Below, piece by piece: positions 49,638 to 58,893 of a DNA stretch of 64,000 nucleotides. Both the position numbers and the translations under genes were made by a program. Within the stretch, counting starts at the first letter, position 1. Each line of letters begins with the position of its first letter. The stretch covers positions 1-64,000 of the forward strand of contig PKWM01000022.1 in NCBI GenBank assembly GCA_003133245.1, read 5' to 3'. The notes beneath the pieces are model-generated. The model was not told the origin of the DNA. It did no database searches and saw nothing but the letters and a program-made list of their open reading frames with translations. Origin of the DNA: Rhodoferax sp. GTDB lineage: Bacteria; Pseudomonadota; Gammaproteobacteria; Burkholderiales; Burkholderiaceae_C.

Positions 49638-50606
49638 ATGATCAAAAAGCTACTCGTCAGCCTTGCTGGTGCCACCCTCCTCGCTACAAATCCCGTGGCA
49701 GCTCAAGAATTGAAGGAAATCAATTTCGGCATCATTTCGACCGAGTCGTCGCAGAACCTGAAATCTGATTGGAAGCCGATTCTGGACAGCATGGCCAAAA
49801 AGACCGGCATGAAGGTCAACGCCTTTTTTGCTTCGGATTACGCCGGCATCATCGAAGGCATGCGCTTCAACAAGGTACAAGTGGCCTGGTTTGGCAACTT
49901 GTCGGCCATGGAAGCCGTGGATCGCGCCAGCGGTGAGGTCTTTGCCCAGATGGTTAACGCCGATGGCTCAAAAGGCTACTACTCCCACCTGATCGTCAAC
50001 AAGGACAGCTCGCTCAAGTCGCTCAGCGACGTGCTGGCACAGGGCAAGAACCTGTCCTTCGGCAACGGCGACCCCAACTCCACCTCCGGTTTCCTGGTGC
50101 CGAGCTATTACGTGTTTGCAGAAAACAAGATTGACCCCAAGACCTTCTTCAAGACGACACGCGGTGCCAACCATGAGTCCAATGCCATGGCGGTCGCCAA
50201 CAAGCAGGTCGACGTGGCCACAAACAACAGTGAAAACCTGGAAAAGTTGAAAGAGCACCAGCCCGACAAGTTCAACAACATCCGCGTGATCTGGACTTCT
50301 CCGTTGATCCCGCTGGACCCACTGGTGATGCGCAAAGACCTGCCTGAAGTCACAAAAGCCAAAGTGCGCGACTTCTTCTACACCTATGGCCAAGGCGGTC
50401 AGGATGAAAAAGACGCGCTGATGAAGCTGTCCAAGCTGTCGGGCTTTAAAGCCTCGACCAACAACCAGCTGACACCAATTCGTCAACTGGAGTTGTTCAA
50501 GAGCCGCAACAAGGTGGAAGCCGATGCCGGCATGGCCGCCGACACCAAACAAGTCAAGCTGGCTCAGATCGACAAGCAGTTGGCCACACTGGCCATTGCC
50601 AAGTAA
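49638..50606 (+). CDS. phnD: Phosphonate ABC transporter, periplasmic phosphonate-binding protein
   Basis: 322 residues from the ATG at 49638, with AAAGGAAA upstream; an in-frame extension overlapping phnC is not supported. The signal peptide ends near VAAQ (residue 23). The binding-protein core shows FGIISTESSQNLKSDWKP, ASDYAGIIEGMRFNKVQVAW and the GDPNSTSGFLVP loop that contacts phosphonate. It delivers phosphonates to PhnE. Confidence 0.96.
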   Translation: MIKKLLVSLAGATLLATNPVAAQELKEINFGIISTESSQNLKSDWKPILDSMAKKTGMKVNAFFASDYAGIIEGMRFNKVQVAWFGNLSAMEAVDRASGEVFAQMVNADGSKGYYSHLIVNKDSSLKSLSDVLAQGKNLSFGNGDPNSTSGFLVPSYYVFAENKIDPKTFFKTTRGANHESNAMAVANKQVDVATNNSENLEKLKEHQPDKFNNIRVIWTSPLIPLDPLVMRKDLPEVTKAKVRDFFYTYGQGGQDEKDALMKLSKLSGFKASTNNQLTPIRQLELFKSRNKVEADAGMAADTKQVKLAQIDKQLATLAIAK

Positions 50607-50652
50607 TGCGATTGGCACCTCAAATCATGTCTTTGTCTCTTGAGGTGTCGGT

Positions 50653-51462
50653 ATGAACGCCCCGGCCAGCATACCTACCATGGCGGGTGTGCCTGCGGTG
50701 CAAATTCCCCGCACCAGTTGGTACGGCTTGTTCGGTTGGGGCTTGCTGCTGGCCTCGCTGGCGGGCTCATGGCAAGGGGCCGACATGCGGCCGTTTGATC
50801 TGGTGCGCGATTCGGGCAACATGGCCACCTATGCGGGCGATTTCTTCCCGCCCAATTTCCATGATTGGCGCATCTATTTGCAGGAGATGATTGTCACGGT
50901 GCAAATTGCGCTCTGGGGCACGGCCTTGGCGGTCGTGTTTGCCGTGCCGTTGGGCTTGTTGTCATCCGCCAATATTGCGCCATGGTGGATTTACCACCCC
51001 ATTCGGCGTCTGATGGACGCGGCCCGTGCCATCAACGAGATGGTGTTTGCCATGCTGTTCATCGTGGCCGTGGGCCTCGGCCCTTTTGCTGGCGTGCTCG
51101 CCCTGTTTGTGCACACTACCGGCATCTTGTCCAAGTTGTTTTCGGAGGCGGTGGAGTCTATTGATGTCCAGCCTGTGGAGGGTATACGAGCCACCGGTGC
51201 CAATGCGTTGGAAGAGATCGTCTACGGCGTCATCCCGCAGGTCTTGCCCCTGTGGATTTCTTATTCACTTTATCGCTTCGAATCCAATGTGCGCTCGGCC
51301 TCTGTCGTCGGCATGGTCGGTGCCGGCGGTATTGGCGTGATTCTGTGGGACATCATGCGCAGCTTCCAGTACGCAGAAACCGGCGCCGTGATGATCATCA
51401 TCATTGCCACGGTCACGGTCATTGACTTGGTCTCTGCGCGGATTCGCAAGTCGCTGATTTAG
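50653..51462 (+). CDS. phnE: Phosphonate ABC transporter permease
   Basis: 269 residues with six membrane helices and the EAA-type loop [20 protein letters not shown] before [11 protein letters not shown]. It forms the phosphonate channel. It is the last clear member of phnCDE. Some Burkholderiales have two phnE genes, but only one is present here. Confidence 0.95.
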   Translation: MNAPASIPTMAGVPAVQIPRTSWYGLFGWGLLLASLAGSWQGADMRPFDLVRDSGNMATYAGDFFPPNFHDWRIYLQEMIVTVQIALWGTALAVVFAVPLGLLSSANIAPWWIYHPIRRLMDAARAINEMVFAMLFIVAVGLGPFAGVLALFVHTTGILSKLFSEAVESIDVQPVEGIRATGANALEEIVYGVIPQVLPLWISYSLYRFESNVRSASVVGMVGAGGIGVILWDIMRSFQYAETGAVMIIIIATVTVIDLVSARIRKSLI

Positions 51463-51515
51463 CGCGGCTAAGCTGGCACCATTTGAGCGTAAACCGGCGG
51501 CAGTGACTGCCTGAG

Positions 51516-52118
51516 ATGCAACTGGCGAAAGGCATGTTCAAGATGAATGGGAGCGTCTTTCCGTACACCACAATGGCACAGGATCCTTCTTGGGTAGTCG
51601 CGATGATGCCGTCTAGCCTGTCGTTCGAGCCGACTGCCGTCGGCGGACCTCCGTCAGCGGCTCAACTTCAACGTTTGCCCTTCGTGTACAGCATCCGAAC
51701 AATGATGATCGACGATTACGATTCGGTAATCGGGATGATGAAACAGACGCCGGGAGTGACATTCCGCGATGCTGATTCGCGTGAATCGACCGCGATGTAT
51801 TTGGATCGCAACCCCGAACTCAGTTTCGTTGCAATAGCAGAGAAAAAACTAGCAGGCTGCATCATGTCTGGTCATGATGGGCGTCGTGGCTATCTACAAC
51901 ATCTTGTCGTGCATTCAGAGTTCAGGCGTCACGGTATTGCAAACTCTTTGGTGGAGCGTTGTCTCACAGCGCTCGAGAAACTAGGAATACGAAAGAGTCA
52001 TATTGATGTTCTGAAGTCTAACGACACTGGCGCTGCTTATTGGGAGAGCCAAGGCTGGAAGCTACGCACAGATATACACCAGTACTCTTGCGTGCAATCT
52101 GGTGGCGACAATGTTTGA
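51516..52118 (+). CDS. GNAT-family N-acetyltransferase
   Basis: The open frame codes for 200 residues, but homology to GNAT proteins begins only at about residue 57, so GTG 51684 or ATG 51702 may be the true start. The acetyl-CoA-binding motif is in YLQHLVVHSEFRRHGIANSL, and HIDVLKSNDTGAAYWESQGW closes the fold. Its substrate is unknown. It follows phnE by 50 bp and could be a PhnO-like aminophosphonate acetyltransferase, but the sequence alone does not show this. 52119-52341 holds nothing I can support. Confidence 0.78.
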   Translation: MQLAKGMFKMNGSVFPYTTMAQDPSWVVAMMPSSLSFEPTAVGGPPSAAQLQRLPFVYSIRTMMIDDYDSVIGMMKQTPGVTFRDADSRESTAMYLDRNPELSFVAIAEKKLAGCIMSGHDGRRGYLQHLVVHSEFRRHGIANSLVERCLTALEKLGIRKSHIDVLKSNDTGAAYWESQGWKLRTDIHQYSCVQSGGDNV

Positions 52119-52341
52119 GAACCGGTCAGAAGTGCAAGACCCGGAAACCAGTCGGGCCTCTGCGAAGCCGCCTTTCAAAATTGAACGACCGGAATGGAGA
52201 AAATCGTAGACCAGGATCGCGCGACAACGTAGAGATGCACATTGCGCTGCCTATGCACAGTTTGAAACCATGCACAAAATGGTTTTGCTTGGCTGGAAAC
52301 GACCCGGGCGGTCAATCATTGTCTCGCGGATACTTCATTAC

Positions 52342-53133
52342 TCATGAAACCGACACGCCACGCGTACACATGAAGGCACGCGTGGTGTACGGAAATCGCA
52401 CCGTAAGCTGTTCGCGTAATGCCGGGTGCGTGGCAATCAATTCTTGAATTTTCCGGCGCACCAGGGTGTTGGTTGAAGCGGGCAGTGCCGCAATAAAACT
52501 TACCGACATGAATCGGTCAATGATGACCTGCTCCGGAGAACCTTCATGGACGTAGTCGAACCTGCTTTCCTGCAGCGCAGTAAAGCCGATAGGAGGGGTC
52601 TGCTGGAATGGACGCCGCCAGTCCCCCTTGTAGAAGCGCGGGGCATCACCCTCATAGGGTGTGATGATTCCGGTCAGGGCGGTGACCCAGTCAACCGATT
52701 CATCACGCACGTTCCATATCAACGCAAGGCGTCCACCCGGCTTGAGAACCCGATGGAATTCGGCCAATGCGTCGTTGGTTGCAAACCAGTGAAATGCTTG
52801 AGCGCACACCACCGCGTCAACCGATGCATCCTCCAAAGGGATGCATTGGGCCGTTCCATTCAACGCTATGACGGACGGTAGGCTTGCGGTCAATTGTTCG
52901 CGCATTGCGCCTACTGGTTCCACGGCAAATGTGCGTGCACCAGAAGCTACCAGTTGCCGCGTGAATTTTCCGGTGCCGGCACCAACATCAAGGCATGAGG
53001 TGCCACGTCCAATTCGGACCTCGCGGGAAAGCCACAAGTCCAGTTCTGCAGGGTAATCGGGTCTTCCCCGTGAATAGGTCTGAGCCTCCTTGGCAAAACC
53101 TTTCACGGCCGCAATGTGAAGCAAGTTGGTCAT
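52342..53133 (-). CDS. Class I SAM-dependent methyltransferase
   Basis: About 263 residues from ATG 53133 (MTNLLHIAAVKGF). Motif I is LDVGAGTGKFT, followed by FAVEPVGAMREQL, the motif around VVCAQAFHWF and RVLKPGGRLALIWN. It resembles the Mtase-11 group of small-molecule methyltransferases. There is no visible tie to phosphonate use, though it sits inside the phn locus. The gap to phnN (53134-53341) shows no convincing gene. Confidence 0.85.
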   Translation of the reverse strand: MTNLLHIAAVKGFAKEAQTYSRGRPDYPAELDLWLSREVRIGRGTSCLDVGAGTGKFTRQLVASGARTFAVEPVGAMREQLTASLPSVIALNGTAQCIPLEDASVDAVVCAQAFHWFATNDALAEFHRVLKPGGRLALIWNVRDESVDWVTALTGIITPYEGDAPRFYKGDWRRPFQQTPPIGFTALQESRFDYVHEGSPEQVIIDRFMSVSFIAALPASTNTLVRRKIQELIATHPALREQLTVRFPYTTRAFMCTRGVSVS

Positions 53134-53341
53134 TGTGGTTTGCTGGGATGACAACTCAATTGATTGAAAATTTCATCGGAATTTTCCCTTTGTCGTGCTG
53201 TGTTTCAGCTTTCACCTGGCAGTCGCAGGATGCGCAATGGCGAAGGATATGGCGTCAATCGTAGCGTCAAAGGGGAATGCCAGCGTCCGGTATGAATCAG
53301 GCATTTCAGCAAATTGGCTGACAGCAATGTGTCGAGTGAGG

Positions 53342-53914
53342 TCATCGAGCGACGCAACAACGCGTTGCGCAAAACGCAGCGCCGGCCAGCAGATAGTCTG
53401 CCAGCTGGCGGCCAGCATCCGCCAGCGCGATCTGGTTGAAAATGGTGTGGTCGACACGCAGGTTGGAGAAACACGCGTTGCGAGCCAGCCGCTGGCTGAC
53501 CTCATGCGGCGCGTCGCGCCCGCGTTGTTCCAGCCGACTCGCCAGGTGTTCGGCATTTGCCATGATTTGCACCACCCGCACATGTTCTGCTGCCTTCAGT
53601 GCGCTGGCGTGTTCGCGTGAGCCATTGACCACCACCACTTTGCCAGCCGCTACCTGCTCGTCATAACGCGCGTCAATGCCGTAGCAAAACCCATGCGCTT
53701 CCCACCACCAGGTCAGGCCACCGCCGTCGTTCAGACGGACAAACTGTTCTGCGGTGACTTCATCATGGTCAGAGCCAGCGTGTGACTTGCGTGTCACCAT
53801 GCGCCGCGCAAAAACAATGTCCTGACGACCAGCCAGATGTGTGGCGGCCCAATTCATCACACTGTCTTTGCCTGCGCCCGAGGGGCCGCACACAAACACC
53901 CACAGGCCGTTCAT
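53342..53914 (-). CDS. phnN: Ribose 1,5-bisphosphate phosphokinase
   Basis: 190 residues, P-loop CGPSGAGKDS at about residues 9-18. It makes PRPP from ribose 1,5-bisphosphate, an intermediate of C-P lyase breakdown. The guanylate-kinase-like fold shows ARRMVTRKSHAGSDHDEVT and NGSREHASALKAAEHVRVV. The start overlaps the DUF1045 stop by 4 bp. It is the third gene of phnF-DUF1045-phnN. Confidence 0.93.
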   Translation of the reverse strand: MNGLWVFVCGPSGAGKDSVMNWAATHLAGRQDIVFARRMVTRKSHAGSDHDEVTAEQFVRLNDGGGLTWWWEAHGFCYGIDARYDEQVAAGKVVVVNGSREHASALKAAEHVRVVQIMANAEHLASRLEQRGRDAPHEVSQRLARNACFSNLRVDHTIFNQIALADAGRQLADYLLAGAAFCATRCCVAR

Positions 53915-54606
53915 GCGCTCAAGGCCGCATCAGCGATGCGTTTGAAGGGCTGCCCCGGCGCCGACTCGACAAACAGGCACAACCGGTCCAGCACCAGAGG
54001 AGGCGCCTCATTGAGTTGAGCCACTGGCGCGGCCACCGCCTGCTGCACCCGCTGCCCGGCGCGCGACTCCACCGGCCCGCTCAGGGTGAAATGGAACCTG
54101 AAGCGTTCCAGCACATAGGGGTAGCCGTAAGCTTGCAGCAGTTCCTGTTCGCGTGCGTTGAGGTGTTCAATTCGCCGACGCGCCAGATCAACTTCGGACA
54201 ATGGTGCGCGCAAGTCATCAAGCCCGGTCACGCAGGCTGCGGCCAGGGCCATCAGTTCGTCCGTCGCCAGCGCTGGCACCAGAGCCACAAAGTCGCCTAA
54301 AGTGGTCACATGTAGCGGCCCCAGCAGCACTGGCGTGAGCGTGGCTGCCATCACCTGCAGGCGCGCTGTTAAGTCGTCGACGGTCTGGTCGCCACTCAAG
54401 CTGAATGGGGCTTTCAAGGTGGCATGAAAACCGTAGCGGCGCGGCTCTGCGGTGATCTCCCGCAGTTCATCGGGTGCGATCTGCACCAGCGTGGGCTGGA
54501 CCAGAGAGGTGTCGTCTCGCTCGTCACGGCCCAGCCAGCGGGCACCAAACTCCCACCACGGCGAGCCGTGTGCGGGCGCGAAATAGATGGCGTAACGCGG
54601 TCTCAT
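53911..54606 (-). CDS. DUF1045 phosphonate-metabolism protein (2H phosphoesterase-like)
   Basis: 231 residues. Two HxT motifs typical of 2H phosphoesterases, HATLKAPF near residue 61 and HFTLSGPV in the C-terminal half, suggest a cyclic phosphodiesterase. The family is nearly always found with C-P lyase genes, and a role on the cyclic ribose phosphate intermediate is a reasonable inference. It overlaps both phnF and phnN by 4 bp. Confidence 0.88.
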   Translation of the reverse strand: MRPRYAIYFAPAHGSPWWEFGARWLGRDERDDTSLVQPTLVQIAPDELREITAEPRRYGFHATLKAPFSLSGDQTVDDLTARLQVMAATLTPVLLGPLHVTTLGDFVALVPALATDELMALAAACVTGLDDLRAPLSEVDLARRRIEHLNAREQELLQAYGYPYVLERFRFHFTLSGPVESRAGQRVQQAVAAPVAQLNEAPPLVLDRLCLFVESAPGQPFKRIADAALSA

Positions 54607-55361
54607 GCGTCCTCCCTTGCGTTCACCACCAGCTGCACCCGGTCACCGCAAAAATAGGTCTCGCCATATTTGATCGGCGTGCCGTCCATGTCCACATCCA
54701 CGCATTCCACGCACAACAGCGGCCGGGTACTGGGTTGCTTGAGCAGGCGCACCGTTTCTTCATTGGGCATTTGCGTGGTGATGCGGCTTTGTTCGCGCAC
54801 ATAGTCCTGCACACCAAAGTGCCTGAGGATATCGGTGGTGCGGGTGCCCTCGGCCAGCATCTCCAGCAAGCCTGCAAAGCGCAGTGCCGGGTAGTAGGCC
54901 GTGGCCAGGCCGATGGGTGCGTCATTGGCCTTGTCGAGCATCTCCACCCTCAGCACTTTGGCGCCCTTGTCCAGCTTGAGCTCCTTAGCTACGCGCTCGG
55001 GCGCAGGCATTTCACGCGCAGTCAGCAGTTGCTTGCTGGGCAGTAGACCCTGACTAAGCAAGTTTTCGCTGAAGCGGGTGCGCCGCGACAGGCCGTAATC
55101 AAGCAACTCGTGCTGCACAAACATGCCCCGTCCCGGCTCAATGCGCACCAGGCCTTCGCTTTGCAGCGCGGCCACGGCCTGGCGCAGCGTGTGGCGGTTG
55201 ACGCCGAAGCGGGCCGCGAGCTCAATCTCGCCCGGCAATCGGCCCGTGTCAGCATAGGCGCGGTCACGAATTTCGGTGACCAGGGTATCGGAAATTTGCC
55301 GCCACACGGACACGCCGCTGCGCCGACCGGGGGTGCTGGTGATGAGTTGGCTGAATGTCAT
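54603..55361 (-). CDS. phnF: GntR-family regulator of phosphonate utilisation
   Basis: 252 residues. The N-terminal winged helix has the recognition region FGVNRHTLRQAVAALQSEGL followed by VRIEPGRGMFV. A UTRA (HutC-type) ligand domain fills the rest. PhnF proteins repress phn genes. It is divergent from phnG. A perfect 7-bp inverted repeat over the phnG -10 (55631-55649) may be its operator. Confidence 0.9.
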   Translation of the reverse strand: MTFSQLITSTPGRRSGVSVWRQISDTLVTEIRDRAYADTGRLPGEIELAARFGVNRHTLRQAVAALQSEGLVRIEPGRGMFVQHELLDYGLSRRTRFSENLLSQGLLPSKQLLTAREMPAPERVAKELKLDKGAKVLRVEMLDKANDAPIGLATAYYPALRFAGLLEMLAEGTRTTDILRHFGVQDYVREQSRITTQMPNEETVRLLKQPSTRPLLCVECVDVDMDGTPIKYGETYFCGDRVQLVVNAREDA

Positions 55362-55423
55362 AAGTCTTCTCTGTCATGAAGGTGAACTGGATTGCCTTGC
55401 ACATCCTGCTCATGCCGGTGTGC

Positions 55424-55450
55424 GCTGTGAGCTGTGAGCTGTGAGCTGAC
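55424..55450. repeat. Heptamer tandem repeat GCTGTGA x3 in the phnF leader
   Basis: Three perfect copies of GCTGTGA are followed by GCTGAC. They cover the predicted phnF transcript start and abut its -10, so copy-number change could alter phnF expression. The rest of the 356-bp phnF-phnG gap holds two PHO boxes and an AT-rich stretch (55520-55570). Confidence 0.75.
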
Positions 55451-55464
55451 TTTACTGACTGATT

Positions 55465-55482
55465 GAGACATCTGTATGACAA
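55465..55482 (-). promoter_or_regulatory. Candidate PHO box and promoter of phnF-DUF1045-phnN
   Basis: Minus strand TTGTCAT acag ATGTCTC (6/7 and 5/7). The -10 TAAAGT (55449-55454, 4/6) begins 10 bp after the box. Confidence 0.6.
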
Positions 55483-55608
55483 ACGCATCCGTCGCAAAAC
55501 AATGTAGAGAATCAGGCTGTAGTCCCTATGTAATATGCACTAACAGCTATTACATATATAGCATTTTTGTTGCTGCCGGTAAGTTCCTATGCGACATCGC
55601 AAGACCGA

Positions 55609-55626
55609 ATGTCACAAATCTTTCAT
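55609..55626 (+). promoter_or_regulatory. PHO box and promoter of phnGHIJKLM
   Basis: ATGTCAC aaat CTTTCAT, 6/7 each. The -10 TCAAAT (55637-55642, 4/6) begins exactly 10 bp after the box. The transcript would start near 55649, about 70 nt before phnG. Confidence 0.75.
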
Positions 55627-55630
55627 GTTG

Positions 55631-55649
55631 AGAACGTCAAATACGTTCT
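55631..55649. promoter_or_regulatory. Inverted repeat over the phnG -10, possible PhnF operator
   Basis: AGAACGT caaat ACGTTCT: perfect 7-bp arms with a 5-bp centre. The centre is the predicted -10 region, so a protein bound here would block transcription. PhnF, encoded divergently, is the natural candidate; this is inference. Confidence 0.55.
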
Positions 55650-55717
55650 AGCTTGCACACCGTGTTTCCACCGATGTGCGTCGGTTTCCAACTTAACGAA
55701 CTGCCTTAAACCTCTGC

Positions 55718-56182
55718 ATGACAAGCGACAGCCAAACTAACGAATACCCCACGCGTCCGGCCTGGCTGGCCGTGCTGGCCCGCGCCACCCTGGCGCAACT
55801 TCAGGCGCAAGCGCCCGCAGTGAATGAACTACCGCCCCTGCAGCAGCTGCGCCCGCCTGAGATCGGCATGGTGATGCTGCGTGGCCGCGTCGGCGGCACC
55901 GGCAACCCCTTCAACCTGGGCGAGGCCAGCGTAGTGCGCTGCGCCGTGCGGCTGGGTGACGGGCCGCTGGGCGTGTCCTATTCGCTGGGCCGCAACAAAC
56001 GGCGGGCCGAGCTGGCAGCGCTGTTTGATGCCATGCTGCAAGACCCGCAGCACCACGACGCGTTGCAACAACATTTGATTGCGCCACTGGCGCAGGCGCA
56101 AGCCCTGGCCCGAGCACAACAGCAGCGCGATGTGGCTGGGTCCAAAGTCGAATTTTTCACTTTTGTGCGGGGTGAGGCATGA
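55718..56182 (+). CDS. phnG: C-P lyase core subunit PhnG
   Basis: 154 residues. The conserved MVMLRGRVGGTGNPFNLGEA block and SYSLGRNKRRAELAALFDAML are PhnG features. It is part of the PhnGHIJ core that makes and cleaves ribose methylphosphonate-type triphosphates. First gene of the operon; it overlaps phnH by 4 bp. Confidence 0.95.
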   Translation: MTSDSQTNEYPTRPAWLAVLARATLAQLQAQAPAVNELPPLQQLRPPEIGMVMLRGRVGGTGNPFNLGEASVVRCAVRLGDGPLGVSYSLGRNKRRAELAALFDAMLQDPQHHDALQQHLIAPLAQAQALARAQQQRDVAGSKVEFFTFVRGEA

Positions 56183-56778
56183 ACAGCGCGCATACTTTGG
56201 CACCCGGTCTGCTGGATGGCGTGCATGACAGTCAACAGGCCTTTCGGGCTGTTTTGGATGCGCTGGCTCGACCAGGGCAAATGCGCCACATTGGCGCCGC
56301 CTTGCCGGGCGTGGCTTTAGGCGGCGCGCTGGCCCGGCTGCTGCTCAGTCTGAGCGACGACGAAACCCCAGTATGGTGGCAAGGCGCGGATATGGGCTTG
56401 CCGCACTGGCTGCGCTTTCACACCGGTGCGCCGACGGCTCCCCAGCCTGACGCTGCCAGTTTTGCCGTGCTGACCGACATGGCGCAAATGCCACTGCTGG
56501 CCGAGTTCGCAGTCGGCTTGGCGGCTTCGCCCGAGTTCTCCTGTACCGTATTCATCGAGTTGCCCGCGCTGACCGGTGGCCCGACGCTGGAGTGGCGCGG
56601 CCCCGGCATTGCAGACGTGCGGCGCGTCTGTCTAAAAGGCTTGCCTGATCACTTTTGGACGCAGTGGCAAGCCAACCATGCCAGCTTTCCACAAGGGGTG
56701 GACATTGTTTTTACCTGCGTCGAAAACGCTCTGGGCTTGCCCCGCACGACACGCGTGCGACGACTTGAAGGAATCTGA
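56179..56778 (+). CDS. phnH: C-P lyase core subunit PhnH
   Basis: 199 residues, usual length. The N-terminal HDSQQAFRAVLDALARPGQ motif and the C-terminal FPQGVDIVFTCVENALGLPR are typical. PhnH belongs to the PLP-transferase fold without PLP and binds PhnG/I/J. It ends 1 bp before phnI. Confidence 0.95.
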   Translation: MNSAHTLAPGLLDGVHDSQQAFRAVLDALARPGQMRHIGAALPGVALGGALARLLLSLSDDETPVWWQGADMGLPHWLRFHTGAPTAPQPDAASFAVLTDMAQMPLLAEFAVGLAASPEFSCTVFIELPALTGGPTLEWRGPGIADVRRVCLKGLPDHFWTQWQANHASFPQGVDIVFTCVENALGLPRTTRVRRLEGI

Positions 56779-56779
56779 C

Positions 56780-57973
56780 ATGTATGTTGCAGTAAAAGGC
56801 GGCGGTGCCGCCATAGAAAGCTCTTGGCGATTGCTGGAGACACAACGCCGGGGCGATACCGGCATTGCCGCGCTGAACGTGACGCAGATCCTTGAACAGC
56901 TCTCGCTGGCCGTGGACCGCGTCATGAGCGAGGGCTCGCTGTATGACCCCGAACTGGCGGCGCTGGCCATCAAGCAGGCCAGTGGCGATTTGATGGAGGC
57001 CATATTCCTGCTGCGGGCTTACCGCACCACCTTGCCGCGCCTGGGTTACACCGTACCACTGGACACCGCGCGCATCGCGTTGGTGCGGCGCATCTCGGCC
57101 ACCTTCAAGGAGGTGCCGGGCGGCCAATTGCTCGGCCCAACCTACGACTACACCCAGCGCCTGCTCGACTTTGCGCTGCTGGCAGAAGGCGATTGCCCCG
57201 TCACCTCGCCTCTTGGCAGCGACACGCCGCCAGCCAGTTTCGATGCGAAGCCCATAGTCCAGTCTGAAAGAAGTGTGGCCCATGAGTCGCCCTGCGACAC
57301 CGTGCCCCGCATCAACGACCTGCTGGCGCGTGAGGGCCTGCTGGAAACACCGCAGCCTTTTGACGCAGCGCCACCGGGTGACCTGACCCGTGATCCGCTG
57401 ATGTTCCCCGCCGACCGTGCCCTGCGCTTGCAAGCCCTGGCGCGCGGTGATGAGGGCTGGCTGCTGGCCATGGGCTACTCGACCCAGCGCGGTTACGCCA
57501 ACTCGCATCCGTTTGCCGGCGAAATCCGGCGCGGTCTTGTGAGCGTGGAACTAGTGCCCGACGAGCTGGGTTTTGCCATCGACATTGGCGACCTGGAAGT
57601 CACTGAGTGCCAGATGATCAACCAGTTCAGCGGTAGCCGGAACGTGCCGCCGCAGTTCACGCAGGGCTACGGCCTGGCCTTTGGCGGTGCCGAACGCAAG
57701 ACCATGGCCATGGCACTCGTGGACCGTGCCTTGCGCGCCGACGAGCTGGGCGAGCCGCGCGTGGCTCCGGCGCAGGACGAGGAATTTGTACTTGCGCATG
57801 CAGACAACGTCGAGGCTTCGGGTTTTGTGCAGCACTTGAAACTGCCGCACTACGTTGACTTTCAGGCCGAGCTTGAATTGGTGCGCAAGCTGCGCATGTC
57901 CCATGCCGAGGCTGCCAAGGCGGATCTCGCCGCACACAGCCCTTTCAATCCCACCCAGCAAGAGGCCGCATGA
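56780..57973 (+). CDS. phnI: C-P lyase core subunit PhnI
   Basis: 397 residues from the ATG at 56780 (MYVAVKGGGAAIESSWRLL); a longer frame into phnH is not used. PhnI exchanges adenine of ATP for the phosphonate, with PhnG/H/L. Conserved blocks RAYRTTLPRLGYT and GYSTQRGYANSHPFAGEIR are seen. It overlaps phnJ by 4 bp. Confidence 0.95.
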   Translation: MYVAVKGGGAAIESSWRLLETQRRGDTGIAALNVTQILEQLSLAVDRVMSEGSLYDPELAALAIKQASGDLMEAIFLLRAYRTTLPRLGYTVPLDTARIALVRRISATFKEVPGGQLLGPTYDYTQRLLDFALLAEGDCPVTSPLGSDTPPASFDAKPIVQSERSVAHESPCDTVPRINDLLAREGLLETPQPFDAAPPGDLTRDPLMFPADRALRLQALARGDEGWLLAMGYSTQRGYANSHPFAGEIRRGLVSVELVPDELGFAIDIGDLEVTECQMINQFSGSRNVPPQFTQGYGLAFGGAERKTMAMALVDRALRADELGEPRVAPAQDEEFVLAHADNVEASGFVQHLKLPHYVDFQAELELVRKLRMSHAEAAKADLAAHSPFNPTQQEAA

Positions 57974-58893
57974 TGGACGCACATTACAACTTTGCCTTTC
58001 TGGACGAGCGCACCAAGAAGCACATCCGGCGCGCCCTGCTCAAGGCCGTGGCGGTGCCGGGCTACCAGGTGCCGTTTGGCTCGCGCGAGATGCCTTTCGC
58101 CTATGGCTGGGGCACTGGCGGGGTGCAGATCACGGCCAGCATTATTGGCTTGAGCGATGTGCTCAAGGTCATCGACCAGGGCGCGGACGACACCACCAAC
58201 GCGGTCAACATCCGGCGCTTTTTTGCCCGCACCACCGGTGTGGTCACCACTGAGAAAACACGGGACGCGACCCTGATCCAGACCCGCCACCGCATCCCGG
58301 AGGTGCCGCTCACCGAGTCTCAAATCCTGGTCTATCAGGTGCCCATGCCCGAGCCGATGTCCCGACTGGAGCCGAGTCGGCGCGAGACCATCAAGATGCA
58401 TGCACTCAGTGAATACGGCCTGATGCATGTGCGGCTGTATGAGGACATTGCGCAGCTCGGTGCCATCTCGCGCGCCTATGACTACCCGGTGATGGTCAAC
58501 GAGCGCTACCTGATGTCACCCTCGCCCATCCCCAAGTTCGACAACCCCAAGATGCACATGAACCCGGCTCTTCAACTCTTTGGCGCCGGTCGCGAGAAGC
58601 GCCTCTATGCCATTCCGCCTTATACGGCCGTGAGCAGTCTGGACTTTGAGGATCACCCGTTTGAGGTGCAACACTGGGACCATGCCTGTGCGCTGTGTGG
58701 CGCCAGTGAAAGCTATCTCGACGAGATGATTGTGGACGACGCGGGCAGCCGCTTGTTCGTCTGCTCTGACAGCGATTACTGCGAGGAGAGGCGCGATGCC
58801 GGGCATGTAGGCACACAGCAAGCCGTGACGCTGCACGATGCTCTGGCCACGCCGACTGAGGCGGTTATGTCAAGCGAACTGGAGGCTGCATGA
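57970..58893 (+). CDS. phnJ: Carbon-phosphorus lyase PhnJ (radical SAM)
   Basis: 307 residues. The iron-sulfur and active-site cysteines are arranged CX2CX21CX5C (CALC ... FVC SDSDYC), exactly the spacing known for PhnJ, so the enzyme should be active. It breaks the C-P bond of 5-phosphoribosyl 1-phosphonates. GYQVPFGSREMPFAYGWGTG near the N-terminus is highly conserved. Confidence 0.97.
   Translation: MMDAHYNFAFLDERTKKHIRRALLKAVAVPGYQVPFGSREMPFAYGWGTGGVQITASIIGLSDVLKVIDQGADDTTNAVNIRRFFARTTGVVTTEKTRDATLIQTRHRIPEVPLTESQILVYQVPMPEPMSRLEPSRRETIKMHALSEYGLMHVRLYEDIAQLGAISRAYDYPVMVNERYLMSPSPIPKFDNPKMHMNPALQLFGAGREKRLYAIPPYTAVSSLDFEDHPFEVQHWDHACALCGASESYLDEMIVDDAGSRLFVCSDSDYCEERRDAGHVGTQQAVTLHDALATPTEAVMSSELEAA

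Noticed and set aside
52119..52341. Possible coding sequence between the GNAT gene and the methyltransferase
   Set aside because: The open frame through it starts inside the GNAT gene and ends opposite the methyltransferase; no protein features.
53155..53341. Possible small gene between the methyltransferase and phnN
   Set aside because: Several short frames overlap here but none has a start signal, a domain or sensible composition.
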